Shown here: positions 1 to 13,000 of the stretch, one piece after another
Numbering within the stretch: the stretch's first letter is position 1
Layout: every line of letters begins with the position of its first letter
Source of the DNA: Reticulitermes speratus
Lineage: Eukaryota; Arthropoda; Insecta; Blattodea; Rhinotermitidae
Length of the DNA: 64,000 bases
Assembly: GCA_021186555.1 (NCBI GenBank)
Contig: JAJKFL010000031.1
Location: 19,498,487 to 19,562,486 of the forward strand
Direction of reading: 5' to 3'
Position numbers and translations under genes: made by a program
Notes under the pieces: model-generated
Databases searched by the model: none
The model's input: only the letters and a program-made list of their open reading frames with translations
What the model was told of the DNA's origin: nothing

Positions 1-1439
1 CATAAATCACATTCTTCTGTCCTTTTATCTAGTGCCACTACACCACACAGCATTTTTTTTTAAACAATGGGATTTAATTGTTCAGTTTGTAACAAGTCCA
101 AAATCAAAATTTTGCCCATCTGTAACCAGGTAGAACATTAAATAAAAAATAACTGTATTAACTCACATGCACAAGACACTTTAGCATTGAGATGTATCAG
201 TTTCTCCCTAGTTTGATTCTAAGAATCCCAAAAAAGTCGCAAATTGGAAATATGTCCTTTATCACAAAGTGAAGATTGAAATCTGCTAGATTTAGTGACT
301 TGTTCCCCACACTGACATGACTGCTGTACTGTCTGTGTGACCCCATTTAAACTTGTGAACCAGTTCACTTATTCATCAAGCTTGGTACTAAGATGGTTGG
401 CATGCAAAAATTTTTTTTAGCTTTTGGTTTGATGGCGATTACTGTCCAAGTGCAGCTAGGTATGTGAAATTTCGTACAGAAATTGATCATAAACAGACGT
501 ACCAATATATTGCACATGAATATTGTTTGTAAGTTAACAATTACAAATGTGACATTGATGCTGAACTTTGGGCTTATATCAAACAAAGTTAATGTATACA
601 GAACCCGCACCTAAATGTTAAGTTCATCACAAAGTTAAAATAAAGTACACAGCATATAATAATACTACTACCAGTAATAATAATAGAATACTGCATGTGT
701 GGTAGGAAAGTAGGATTTTTGTTCTGCTCAGAACTGGTTGTACTGATTGTTAGGGAGATAATGTATTACATGTACTATATTTTGATTATGGTTTTATAAA
801 CATGTTTTCATTGTACAGATCATGCCAAACGTGATTGATCAAATATTTACATCAATAACTGTGCCATGTACATTTTATACTGAGAACTATATTTTTATCA
901 AAGAGTAAAATATATATGTATAGTGTCTTAAATGCAATTTGTAATCTGATGCAAAATAAATTAATTGTTCCAAACCATCAATGGCAGTGTATTATTTCCA
1001 TTCTAAAGCAGTTGTACTTCTGCACAGTTCCAGATTTTTTACTTACAAATGAAGGGTGTGACCAAATAGCAGTCTGTAAATTTTTATGAACTGTATAGAA
1101 GCTCATAAAGCATAATATTGACTCCATGAGGTAACTCATACTTAGCAAGAATGTTTTGATGAGTTGCTTGGAACATTTCTGTGTTAAATAATCATGTAAG
1201 GAAGTATGACTTAACCCACATCAATCAAATGAAATGGTATCTTCTTGGAAGGGGTCTGAGTAGGAACAGACATAAATGGTACTGTCTCCTTTTCCCTGGT
1301 TTTTCCTGTCTGCTTGGAACATTTCAAGTGTGTCCTTCAGTCTAGCAAAATGGATTTTTTTTTTTTTTGCAGAAATGCTTCTTTTAAGGATGAATAATAA
1401 CTCAATCACAATTCTTTTTGTATATTGGATGGTTTAATT
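1..1439. other. AT-rich non-coding stretch, no gene recognised
   Basis: I see no ORF with recognisable protein similarity, no splice-like exon and no transposon signature here. The stretch is AT-rich and has several AATAAA-like sites (for example near 646 and 954). It could be intergenic, or the 3' UTR or intron of a gene lying to the left of the window. Nothing in the sequence decides between these. Confidence 0.4.
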
Positions 1440-2221
1440 CAACAAGGTGCTACAGGGTATGGTTGACAGACTAAGTGAAATTGGAAGATGCTATGGAATG
1501 GAAATGAATGTGGAAAAAACTAAGGTAATGAGAATCTGAAGGCAACCATCACCAATGAAAATTATGATAGATCAAAAACAACTAGAGAATGTGGAATATT
1601 TCAATTATTTGGGTAGCATGATAACAAATGATGCAAGGTGTACACGTGAAATTAAATCCAGAATTGCCATGGCTAAAGCAGCATTCAACAAGAAGAAGAA
1701 TCTTTTCACCAGAAAACTGGACTTAAATTTAAGGAAGAAACTAATAAAGTGCTACATTTGGAGCATAGCTTTGTATGGTGCTGAAATATGGACACTTCGG
1801 AAAATAGATCAGCAGTATCTGGGAAGTTTTGAAATGTGGTGCTGGAGAAGAATGGAGATCAGCTGGACCGATCATGTGAGAAATGAAGAAGTACTATACA
1901 GAGTCAAGGAGGAGAGGAATATCCTACATACAATAAAAAGAAGAAAGGCTAACTGGATTGGTCACATCTTGCGCAGAAACTGCCTTCTGAAACACGTGAT
2001 TGAAGGAAAGTTAGAAGGAAGGATAGAAATGTTGGGAAGACGAGGGAGAAGACGTAAGCAGCTACTGTATGACCTTAAGGAAAAGAGAAGATACTGGAAA
2101 TTGAAAGAGGAAGCACTAGATCACACCCTGTGGAGAACTCGCTTTGGAAGAGGCTACGGAACTGTCGTACGACAGACTACAGAATGAATGAATCACAGAT
2201 TACTACGAATGAATGACACAG
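1440..2221 (+). mobile_element. LINE retrotransposon 3' fragment (reverse transcriptase C-terminal part)
   Basis: The translation runs from LLQGMVDRLSEIG, past one in-frame stop near 1539, into a 210-codon open stretch (1555-2187). It carries FNYLGSMITNDARC, IKSRIAMAKAAF, LYGAEIWTL, ANWIGHILRRNCLL and VIEGKLEGR. This is the thumb and C-terminal region of an APE-type non-LTR reverse transcriptase, a very common insect LINE type. The catalytic palm (FADD) is missing, so the copy is truncated at its 5' end. After the stop come short GAAT-type repeats, which look like a LINE 3' tail and end about 225 bp before the GPKOW start codon. It is read in the same direction as GPKOW. The copy is probably dead. 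Confidence 0.85.
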
Positions 2222-2446
2222 TAGGTGACCATGGATGTCATAGTCACGGATGAAAGTAATGTTATGGATCCATGGTGTGTACCAGACGTCGCAAGTAGAG
2301 TCCTGCGTGAGAGCCTCCTTGTTTACACGTTAAAAGCTGAGCATGGTTCTTTTATCTGTGGTCCAGAGAATGTGTGTTCTGTGCCTGTAAGCGTGAGTAT
2401 ACTAGATAATCTGTGAGTGTGAGTGAAGCGGTTTGTTTTTTCGAGT
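2222..2446 (+). promoter_or_regulatory. Presumed GPKOW promoter / 5' UTR
   Basis: Only about 225 bp separate the LINE tail from the first in-frame ATG of GPKOW. I see no clear TATA box. An open frame of about 62 codons starts with an ATG at 2231 and stops at 2416. If transcription starts upstream of it, it would be an upstream ORF. The transcription start cannot be fixed from sequence alone. Confidence 0.4.
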
Positions 2447-5400
2447 ATGACAGAAAGTGGGAAAAAGTTTTCGTTTGCTTTTTCAAAAGTATCAAAGACT
2501 TCTGGTGCTTTTAAGCCGGTAAAGTCTAAAGCCAAAGAAGATGTACAGTACATTGACTGCATCGACAGCAAAGCTATTGTGTGTAAGAAGTACGTTGTCC
2601 AGTTTGGGTTTTGGTGCTACGGGACTCATATGACTGAAAGCGTATTACGTTACTGTGGCCTTTGAAATTTCCACAGAGGTGAATGTGGAAATCCGATACT
2701 GCTTTCTGGGATGTGGTGCCATATAGTATGTTGATACTAGATGGCTTCAAATTACATGAATTATAGCCAATGTTACAGCATTCAGGGAACCCTCCGATGT
2801 TACAAAATGAGCAAGTCTGGGAAGTCTGACTGCTGTTACTCAGAGCTCTTAATTATCACATAAAGCTCCTTTGGGCCATAACCTTCTCATTACATGTCGC
2901 AAATAAACCCCACACAACACTGCGTGCACCTGACGTGAACCTCGAAGTTACTGTAGTGTATTAAGATCAATATCAATGGTTTTGCATGTGATCCTCATAC
3001 CATGTAGGTCATTAGAATTTAACAGATGTGATTATAATATATTGGCGTGTTATTTCCCTGTATCACTGAACTGTTTGCAATTGTTTCCTTCCAAATACTT
3101 TGCAACATGCTTGCACATTGTGTGTGTGTGTGTGTGTGTGTAATGGGAGCAGTATTTAAGTGTGTATATGACAGTACAGCAGTAATGTGTGTCTGGATTT
3201 GTGCCTTGTTATTGCCTCTCATGTAATAAATGATCCCAGAAGTATGCAGCAAATATAGTTAGTTACAGTAATATGTAACAGTTCCCAGCATTCACACACA
3301 AACCCAAGCCTAACCTTGGTTTGTATTCTCACAAATCCACACCTTCCCTTGTAGCCTGTTTACACAAATCCAAATAGTAATCATGGATACGACACAGCAA
3401 CACCTTATTGGCTTACTTTTTCTGTTCTGTTGACGTGTTTTGGCAACAGTATCTTGGGTTTATGTGACTCTCATCTGATATGGCAAGAACTTTATAAGAT
3501 GCAGGATGAAAGCAATGCATACGTGAAGGCATGTACTGTGAATGTATTTGCATATCAGTTATAATGCAGGACAAAATCACAACATAAAGATAGATAATAA
3601 ATCCTTTGAAAGGGTGGAACAGTTCAAATATTTGGGAACAACCTTAATGAATCAAAATTCCATTCAGGTAGAAATTAAGAGCAGATTGAAGTCGGGGGAA
3701 ATGCTTATTATCATTCGGTGCAGGATCTTCTGTCTTCCAGTTTGCTATCCAAAAATACAAAGATTAAGATATACAGAACTATAATTTTATCTGTTGTTTT
3801 GTATGGGTGTGAAACTTGGTCTCTTACACTGAGGGAGGAACATAGGCTGAGGGTGTTTGAGAATAGGGTGCTGTGGAGGATATTTGGGCCTAAGAGGGAC
3901 GAGATAACAGGGGAGTGGAGAAGACTACATAACGAGGAACTTGATGATCTGTACCCATCACCAAATATTGGTCATGTGATGAAATCAAGAAGAATGAGGT
4001 GGGCGGGGCATGTATGGGGGAGGGGAGAGGTGCATACAGGATTTTGGTGGGGAGACCTGAGGGAAGGAGACCACTTGGAAGACCCATGTATAGGTGGGAG
4101 GATAATATGAAAATGGATGTTCAAGAAGTGGGATGGGGGGGCATGGACTGGATTGATATGGCTCAGGATAGGGACAGGTGGCGGGCTCTTGTGAATGCGG
4201 TAATGAACCTTCGGGTTCCATAAAACGCGGGGAATTTCTTGACTAGCTGAGGACCTGTTAGCTTCTTAAGAAGGCCTCTGTTCCATGGAGTTAGTTAGTT
4301 ATAAATACCCCTCTCATTAAAGATGTAACAGATCTGGAATAGTTAGTGAATGAAGGGTTGTATTCAATTAACTGCATTAGAGTGTGAATTGATCATTCAC
4401 ATTCAAAATAACCTGAATGACTGATCTTATGACAAAATTTATATTTACCCACTACTGTGACAGTCACAACTGTAATGACAGTTTACATCTGGTCCACTTC
4501 TGTCACTGTTCATAATGAATTCTCAAATTTTTACTGATTATGAAGCTTAGAATCAAATATGTTGTGTGGTTCTGCTTGTTTCTAGAGTAGAAAACAAGGA
4601 AGAAGAAGTCACAGATTTGGTTATACCGCTGAATAAATTTAGCCATAATAAACAGGAAGTGAAACAGAAAGAAGATGTCCAGAGAAAGAAAATACGTACA
4701 GATGACATATCAATGGATACAGTTGGAGGGGACATTATAAGCAGCAATTCTTTAGAAGATACTGCTGTTAGAGAAATTTTGGAAGGTTAGTGCCCTGTTT
4801 GTTGCATTTATTTGTTCGTCATCTTGTCGTACATTCTAAGTAACTAGTATCCATGAAATTCATACATCTATCAGTGTTTTGTCTGTCTGTGTGTTATGAT
4901 CTGAAGGCATAAGCCACAACAACCACAGGCAGATGGACATTTTACAGTGTGTTTAAAGAATCTGGAACAGCTTTTTTATATAAGCATGTCTCCCTTTTTC
5001 AAATTTAAAGCCACAGTAAATTTATATTGCAGTTATAGTTTTCTGTATGTAACTGTTTTGTAATTGCTTGTTCACAGATGTTAAGAAGTCTGCAGACATT
5101 GCAAAAAATTCTAATACTTCAACTCTACAAATAGAGAAATCCAGATATGGAACTGGAGATTCAAAAGAGGTAAAGTGAGAGTTCTTTGCATGAAATTTTA
5201 TTTTTCCTCAGTGTGTTTAACCTTGTAAATGTGTAGGCATTTTGTGCAGTGGTGCGTTTTGTGAAGGGATCTTACTTTATAAGTTTTCTGAAGAAATGAG
5301 TTTATGTTATTGAATGACAATATGAACTTTATGAAGTATTAAGAAATTCCATTGCACACAAATTCATCTTTACAAACTTTGAAGATTACTTGTCTTACAA

Positions 5401-7015
5401 GAAAGATATGGATGCAATTTCATGTACTGTGTTCATTTTCTTTCTTAATGTATTATTAAAATATGGTTGGTATTTATGTTCATTGCTGAAGGAAAGTCAG
5501 TAGGCTTGAAGGGTAAAGTTAAAGCTGTCCTCATGCACCCCATGAATGCATATGGAGGGAGTGATACACAGTTCCACTCATTCTTAATGTACTGCCTCTA
5601 TCTTTAGAGAGAACTGATTAGGGTGGATGCTGAAGTGATACATTAGAAAATCTTGCCAGTTACGTAGGATGATTTGAGGTAGTGTGGCCAGTCACAGCTG
5701 TGGAGGGTGGGAAGAGGGTATGGGATTGTCCCAACCCAGTGGGAGTTAAGACCTCAAGAATAAGTCTGTTCCATGCTTCACTGGTGGTAGACATGAAGAG
5801 CATATGGACTGTGACTGTTGTCTGATTTCTCTGCTGTTAAGCTGCATTGGGTGTGACTGCCTCCCCTCTGTGATGACATGACTGTCATGGAATGGTGTAC
5901 AAATTGTTATGTAGCTTTCAGCTTATTTGTGGTGTCTAATGGACCACTGGGTTAATGTTTCTAATGCATAATTTGTTTTCATTTCAGTCTACTTTTAAGG
6001 ACTATGAAAGTATCCCTGTGGCAGATTATGGCATGGCAATGCTGAGAGGCATGGGTTGGGAACCAGGAAAAGGTGTTGGTAAGAAAGGGAGGTACATGCA
6101 GATTTTGTTCAAACATTTTCTTTTTTGGGGTTTTGTTTTATACATGAACCCAGTATCCCTTTTCTTGATACAGAAAAGGAATTTTCATTTAATACAGAGT
6201 GTCACATATATGTCCTCAGAATTTCCTTTGTGATATGAACAGGCCAGTTTTTGTTGAAAGTAACTACCCTTTGTTACATAAATGAGAGTAAATAAGTTTG
6301 GTTTTTCCTTCTTGAGTACATTTTTAAGAGTTTGTCTGTTAGAAATTGTTGTGTCCTAACTCAAGGACTGGATGCTGCAAGCCTGTTCTGATATTCAGCT
6401 GTTCTAAAAGGAGTTTTTAAAATGAATTGTAAGAAAGTAGTTCCCTTAAATTTGGATGCATATGATTGTAATAATTTACAAATATTATAAGAAAGATACC
6501 TTGTTTATATTAAGATTGTTTAAAAGAAAACTCCAGGTAGTGCTTATTAAATTGGTTCCTTTCTGAGAAAGTTCCCTTATACTTTACATTAATGATTCAA
6601 GATTATAAAGCGGAATCTGAGTATATTTATATAATGTTACAGCATTCGTGGCTTGAGAAGTTACCTTTACATAATACAATTTTTTTTTTAAACTTCACTG
6701 ATTTTCCTATGTATATAATGCCCCCAAATTTTCACCACGTACGCTCTCATTACTTAGCGGAACACAAGGTAGAACCTGGTTATGTATATTCACATAGTAC
6801 TTGAAGCTGTGTTAGAAATTAGTGTTCATGTAGCACTTCACAGATCTGCTGAGTGTAGTCAAAGAAACTAGAGATTCCAGACAGCTGGATAGCAAAGTTT
6901 CTTCTAAATCAGCTGATGCTCCCAAAAATAAAAGCATTCTTGTACAGAAATTTTGAAGCTGCTTACATTGTTTGTTTGGATTGACTCTTGAAAGCTGATT
7001 TAACGTACACATAAG

Positions 7016-7051
<36 letters not shown>

Positions 7052-10000
7052 ATGGAGGGGGGGGGAAGAGAGAGAGGGAGAGAGCAAAAAAAAAAGAAGA
7101 AGAAGAATTTTATGTTTAAAATAACTATTATCACCCTGCGTTGAATTATTATGTTAGAACACTTCTTTATGTGGGAAAAACCTGTAGCAGTTGTGAAACT
7201 TACTTTCTCCTCATCTGTATACAAAATCTGTTATGCTTTCATGCTGTGACTTATTTTATGACATTAACTCCAGTCACCTACTGTTTGTGTGATTGTTGTC
7301 TTACTGTGTGTAGTTGCACTTTGTTCAGTCTCTTATGGGCAATGAAAAGGTGCTTCTGAACAAGTCTGAAGGAAGGTAAATGTAAATCAACTTTTCTTAC
7401 ATGTATGTAATTTGGGGAGTTGTCTACCTTGCAAGTTTCAAAGTCAGACACAAATCATGTTACAGCAGAGAGAAAGCAACCAAAACGAACAGAAGTTTTT
7501 TCATGTGTTTTCACTTTGGAAGGGGGGAGGGGGGTTTTGTAGTGATCGTATGGGTGGTAGACCACCATATCAGGCCTGCTGATCTTATTATGCTGGTGGG
7601 CAAATGACGGAAAGAAATTTAGATTCTCTTAAATGTTTTTGAGTGGAGGAGGGTTGGTAGGCATGCCACATGACTGTTAGTACTTAATGTACTGAGCATG
7701 TACTGGGGAAAGGGCAGGCAGAATATAGCACAGATGATGATAGTTGCACATGGGATAGTGACAAGTCTCACAGGCTTGCGAAAGTTGTTGAAGAGCATAG
7801 GTGGCCCATTGGCTGTGTTGACAAACAGCCATTCTGTTAATTGTAGAACATGGAAGTGGCGAAAGATATTATTTTTAACTTGTTGGATCCAACTGAATTG
7901 AAGGGTGAGAAAGATAAAAGGGCAAAGCTGTCTCTGTCCATGCCGTGAAGGCAGATAGTGGCAGTAGATTATAGCTCCACTCATTCTTAGTGGTGAGTGA
8001 GGTAAGTGGTCAACTTCACGCACTAGCTGCTTTACTCCCAGGAACGTACCCCAGAACCCACTGAATACGAACCTGGTTGGGCCCCAGAGCTGGTCTGGAT
8101 GTTTTGGAGAAGAGAAAAATCTCTTCCTTCTGTCGGCATTTACACCCCGGACCATCCAGCCTGTATGCTAGTCGCTACACCAACTATGCTGTCCTGTCTT
8201 CTGAATAGAAGAATGGTGTAACATAATGCCACATTTGAGTGGGTGGTAGTCCTGCTTCATATTTTGGATGTTGCTGTTCAAATGTTACTGCAGAGACTAG
8301 CTGTCCTGACAGGCTTTTTGTGGTTTCACTCAGTCCCTGAAGGGCAAATGCTGGGGTAGTTGCTGAATTTAGGCCATGATGGTTTTTAACTGCTAATCAT
8401 TCAAATATTTGCACAATGGGATGACTGTTACAGATCACACTTTTCTGTATTAATTAGCTGTGTTAATGTGATTCATGACTAATAAGCCACTGAAACCAAA
8501 AGTTGTAACATTTATCAGTCTTATCTCATAAATATTTGTAAAGTAGCAAGGTTGAAATTATTACTAACAAGTCTGTATTTTTATTCAGATTTACCTGAAT
8601 AGACATCCTCACTTACATGACCCCTGTAGGAGGAATATACATTGGTAATGCATGGAAATTAATAGAGTGTTTTTGAAATTTTCTCTTAAGTAACATTTCA
8701 TTAACAGGATTGTGACAGCAGATGTGCCCTTGCCACGTCCTAGGGGAATGGGTTTGGGAGCTGATAAAGTGGCTTCTTTGTCTGCACCATCTACTGCATC
8801 CAAAGAGGAAGGCGAAGAATTAAATGTAATTAAAGGGGCTTTTGTACATTTAATATCTGGATCTCATAGAGGACAGTATGGTCAGGTAAGCTCAGAGGTC
8901 TGCTTCATTTTGTGTTTCCAACAGTAGTGACAAAAATATATTAAAAGCAGGCTGTCAGAAGCAAAAAGATGGTTACAAATATAAGTATATGGTATTTAAA
9001 ACAGCCTGTCAGTGAAGTCGTGTGATAAAAATCTTGACCAGTCAGCTGCATTGTAAAATATTTGATGTCGCACATTTTTAATGCCATGTATTGCAGTTAG
9101 TACTGGGTTTATACACATGTTTAAAGACAGTGCTAGAAAACTTTCAGTCAGTGCATTACAGTTAATATAATCTTTGTACTCACTGTATTTAAAGAATGTG
9201 CTGGAAATGGTTTTCTTCAGCTCGCAGACATGCGTGCCATCTACCAGACATGTTCATTTCATGTCAGAGTTCTGGTGAATCTGAAGACACTCCATACTGA
9301 ATGCCCCCCCCCCCCCTCCTTCCACAAGATTGTTTTCAGTGCAGGGCTTATTATGGTACACATTGTCCTTTTACAGGCCCCACAAGTATAAATCGATTGC
9401 TAAGTGAGCATTGATATGAGTAAGCTAAAATAAGGACCCTTTATGTTTATTCATCATCGAGGCCCTGCCATCAGAGCCAGTGACCTATAAAGGGCAGGGA
9501 GTACAGTCAAGTGTAAACTGATCGCTGTATCATACAGGTTACTCTTGCTGAACCTCAACATTTGAGTCAGGGTGCTATACCAGGCATGGTATCTGCAAGA
9601 CACTATACTCCCATCATCTGGATATTCATACCCCATAAAATTTTTGTACTGTTTGAATGCTACCTGATGTACCTTCCAGTCCAACCTTGCTCTCTCTGGA
9701 TGTTGTTTTGCTTCTCTTGGGAACTCGACTTATCTTTTTTGATAATGTTGCTAAGCATCAACCCATTATCTCTAGTGAAATTATTATTATGCAGGTGTCT
9801 GTCAGTGGCTTCTTTCAGTAGACAGTCCAAGTACCCCATTCCTCTGACTAGCATAGTCATTTCCTTAAAACTTATCCTGTGGCCTATTATATGTTTTGTT
9901 CTCCTCCCACAGACTAGTCTGTGTAGCAGAGCAAAATATGAGAACAGGCCACAGGATGAATTTTGAGCAACCTAAAGCAATGAGGTACATGGACACTAGT

Positions 10001-13000
10001 GAAAAAGGCCATTCAAACCCATGTATATTATTATAATAATTTCAATACAGATAATAGTTAGGTGCTGAGATGGTTGGTTCCTGCTTACCAACATGCTCTA
10101 GAAAGGCAGATTAAAACCACAGACATGAAACATTATCCAAATTAGGTAGGGTTGGCTGGGGAGAGGACAGGCAACATGTTGACAGCACAAGAATTGGATG
10201 GGTTACTGTGCTTCAGATTGCAGGATTGTAGTAGCATCTTGCAGATATGGCAGTGCCTGATAGGCCACTGTATCTCAGCTTTCTAGGTTAAGTGAAAATG
10301 TGCTCTATGATGCTGAAATTTGTTTACACATGACTCTGTTCACTGCCCTTTTTGGTTACTGGTTGTCTTTGGAAATGGGGTCTTGGTGATAGTTGTGTAT
10401 TTGTACACATACATGAACAACAGTATTTTTACCCAGTACATCATTGCTTCATGCTGGAAACAGAACAGGTCTCTCAAACATTTGATGTCATCTCCAAACT
10501 GATGGAACTCATCAGCTGAGAAGATCTTATCCCCTTTAGTTGCTGTAAGACTTCAAGTCTTCAGCAGTAAAGTCATGATTGCATCAAGTATCATATGGGA
10601 TAGGTAATCAGGGAGTTTCTCTCCAAACAGTTTTCAGTACAAAAAAGGACCTAAGACCCTGAAGATGGGACAAACAAGTGTTCCCGAAATGTTTGTTATA
10701 CACCAAAAATTGACGCTGGGCTACAACCCCAAAACTTTTAAGCAACATTACGACCATGGCGGAAGCCTTCAATTACATAGTTTTCAGTACATTTGCATGA
10801 TGTGCAGTTCTTTTGGTCAACATTACAGCTTAGTTGAATAAATATCTAGGAAGGCATGGAAAATGGTCTAAATGGATGATGTGTCTGTGGTGTGGAGATT
10901 ATGAGGAAATTCCAGGGAGATCATGAGAATCCCTTGTGCTGCCTACTTCTGCCTGAATAGTGGAAAGCCATAGACTGGAATGTTGAAATGCATAATATTG
11001 TTTGGGTGCCCCACTACACTGCCTTCTGAGTGTATTTGCTTAACCCATGGTTAGGTTTGTCTCCTTCTGATTCTATTATATCAGTTCAGGCCATCTTGAT
11101 ATCTTGTGTGGACTAAGACCTAATTACTGATCTGATTATTAATTTGGCATATAATTTGAATTTGTTTTTTAGTTTGATAATTTTGTATGTAATTTTGAGC
11201 CATGGAAAGTATGAAATTTCCCGACAATTTGTAATTTTCCCAGTATTATTAATTAGTGTTACATATAATAACAAGAAAAATGTTCATTTCTAGATTGAAG
11301 GCTTTAATGAGGATTCAGGAAGGGTTATTTTACGCTTGTCATTTCGTTCATCATCTGTGACTGTTAACGAAAATGCTTTTGAGTTGGTAACAGAAGAAGA
11401 GTACAATAAGAATTCACGTGTTCTGAGTGAGTATTGTATGTTATGTTCTAGAGCATGGTTAAATTGTTATTGATATTTTATAAACTACTCTGAATTGCAT
11501 ATTAAAATGCTCAAGAGGATAATTTGAAGGTGTAGTTTCATGCATTGGTGAAAGAATTTGGGTAATGCCATTTCATGATAGTTTGCAGCTTATAGTTGAT
11601 AATTTTCCATCCATCTAATGAGAATGACTATGCTTGGAGTCTAGGTAGAGTGGTCAGAATCACAAAACAAGATGTATGAGATGCTCAGATCGTTAAACCC
11701 TCCCAACTTTATTCAGGTTGTGTTCCCACATTTATTTATTTCATGCAAGAAAATGTTATTTTACATTAATCATGTTAAACTCAGAAACTGAAGCCAATGT
11801 GTGAAAAGAACTGTGCTCCTCCAGTATATCCTGCAATCTACTGAAGCATTTTACCCAACCAGTTCTTTCATAGAGGTACCTGCTTTGCTTTAGACTGTTA
11901 TACCCCTGTTAGATAAGGATGTTTAGATGGATAGCTCAGGTACAGGTAAAATCCCTGTGCTTAATTAAGCACTGTGCCATGATGGCATAGGGGGAGTGGA
12001 GGTATAGCTTTATGCATTATAAACCTAAGCACTAGGTGGAGTTGAGCGGTCAGTTTCATGCCCTGGGACCATTTTACCACTGGCCCCTATTGAATAGGAG
12101 AGCGGGTGGGCCTGAAAGCTGGTGTGGATGCTTTTGTGAAAAGAAAAATATCTTGCCCTTCCCAGAAACTGAACTCTGGATTCTCATTCCAGTCCATAGC
12201 TTAGTCACTATACCGACTGAACTGTTCCAACTCCGAGCAGCTTGGGTTGATTATAGAACTGCTAAGGTTTTACAAGGCATGTCATCAGAATTCATAGAAT
12301 GGTATTGTAATGAATAGAAGTGAGGTGATGAAGTACTTGAAGCATTGATGAAGAACGTGCAGTTTCATTGTCACAATGCTGAAATTCACAGCACTGGAAA
12401 TGTTCACGTTAGTTATGCATTTACCACTAGTTCTGTATATGTCACATACTGTGATATTACATGTCTATTATTGGGTATAGAAATGTTTATTTCGCTGTTA
12501 TAATTTCTTACCTTTCACATGCTTCTTTGCAAATCAGTTGTGCATGAAATAGGTAGTCATGGTATTTTTCAATAATGTATGAAATATTTTTTATCCTGGA
12601 ATTATAAAAGTTGGCAACATAGACCAGGTTGAGCAGAATCCCAATGGTGATTTAATGACTTATTTCCGTAATGCAGAAAAGCATAATGCTTCACTTCTGA
12701 GCTGCAAATTCATATATCAGAATTCAGAACAGTGGTTAACTTGTTAGTGTCGACAGCTGTTATTGGATAAGTAAATTAATATGTGTGCATGTTTGCATAC
12801 GTCCTTGTGAACTGATTCTTTCACAATCAGTTTCTCTTTTTGTGCATGTTTGCATATGTCCTTGTGAACTGATTCCTTCACAATCAGTTTCTCTTTGATT
12901 TGAACCAGAGCAGCACATCTGCTGCAAGGAATTTCTCAACATGTTACAGAAACAAACTGCATCCTTGCTTGCCTGCTGATGGTACATAGCCATACCAATG

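Noticed and set aside
7619..8155. 178-codon open frame on the - strand
   Set aside because: It runs across the SINE copy at 7945-8200 and AT-rich intron. It has no conserved motif and lies antisense in GPKOW intron 4.
12036..12317. 93-codon open frame on the + strand
   Set aside because: It lies inside a SINE read backwards; similar frames are produced by other copies of the same repeat.
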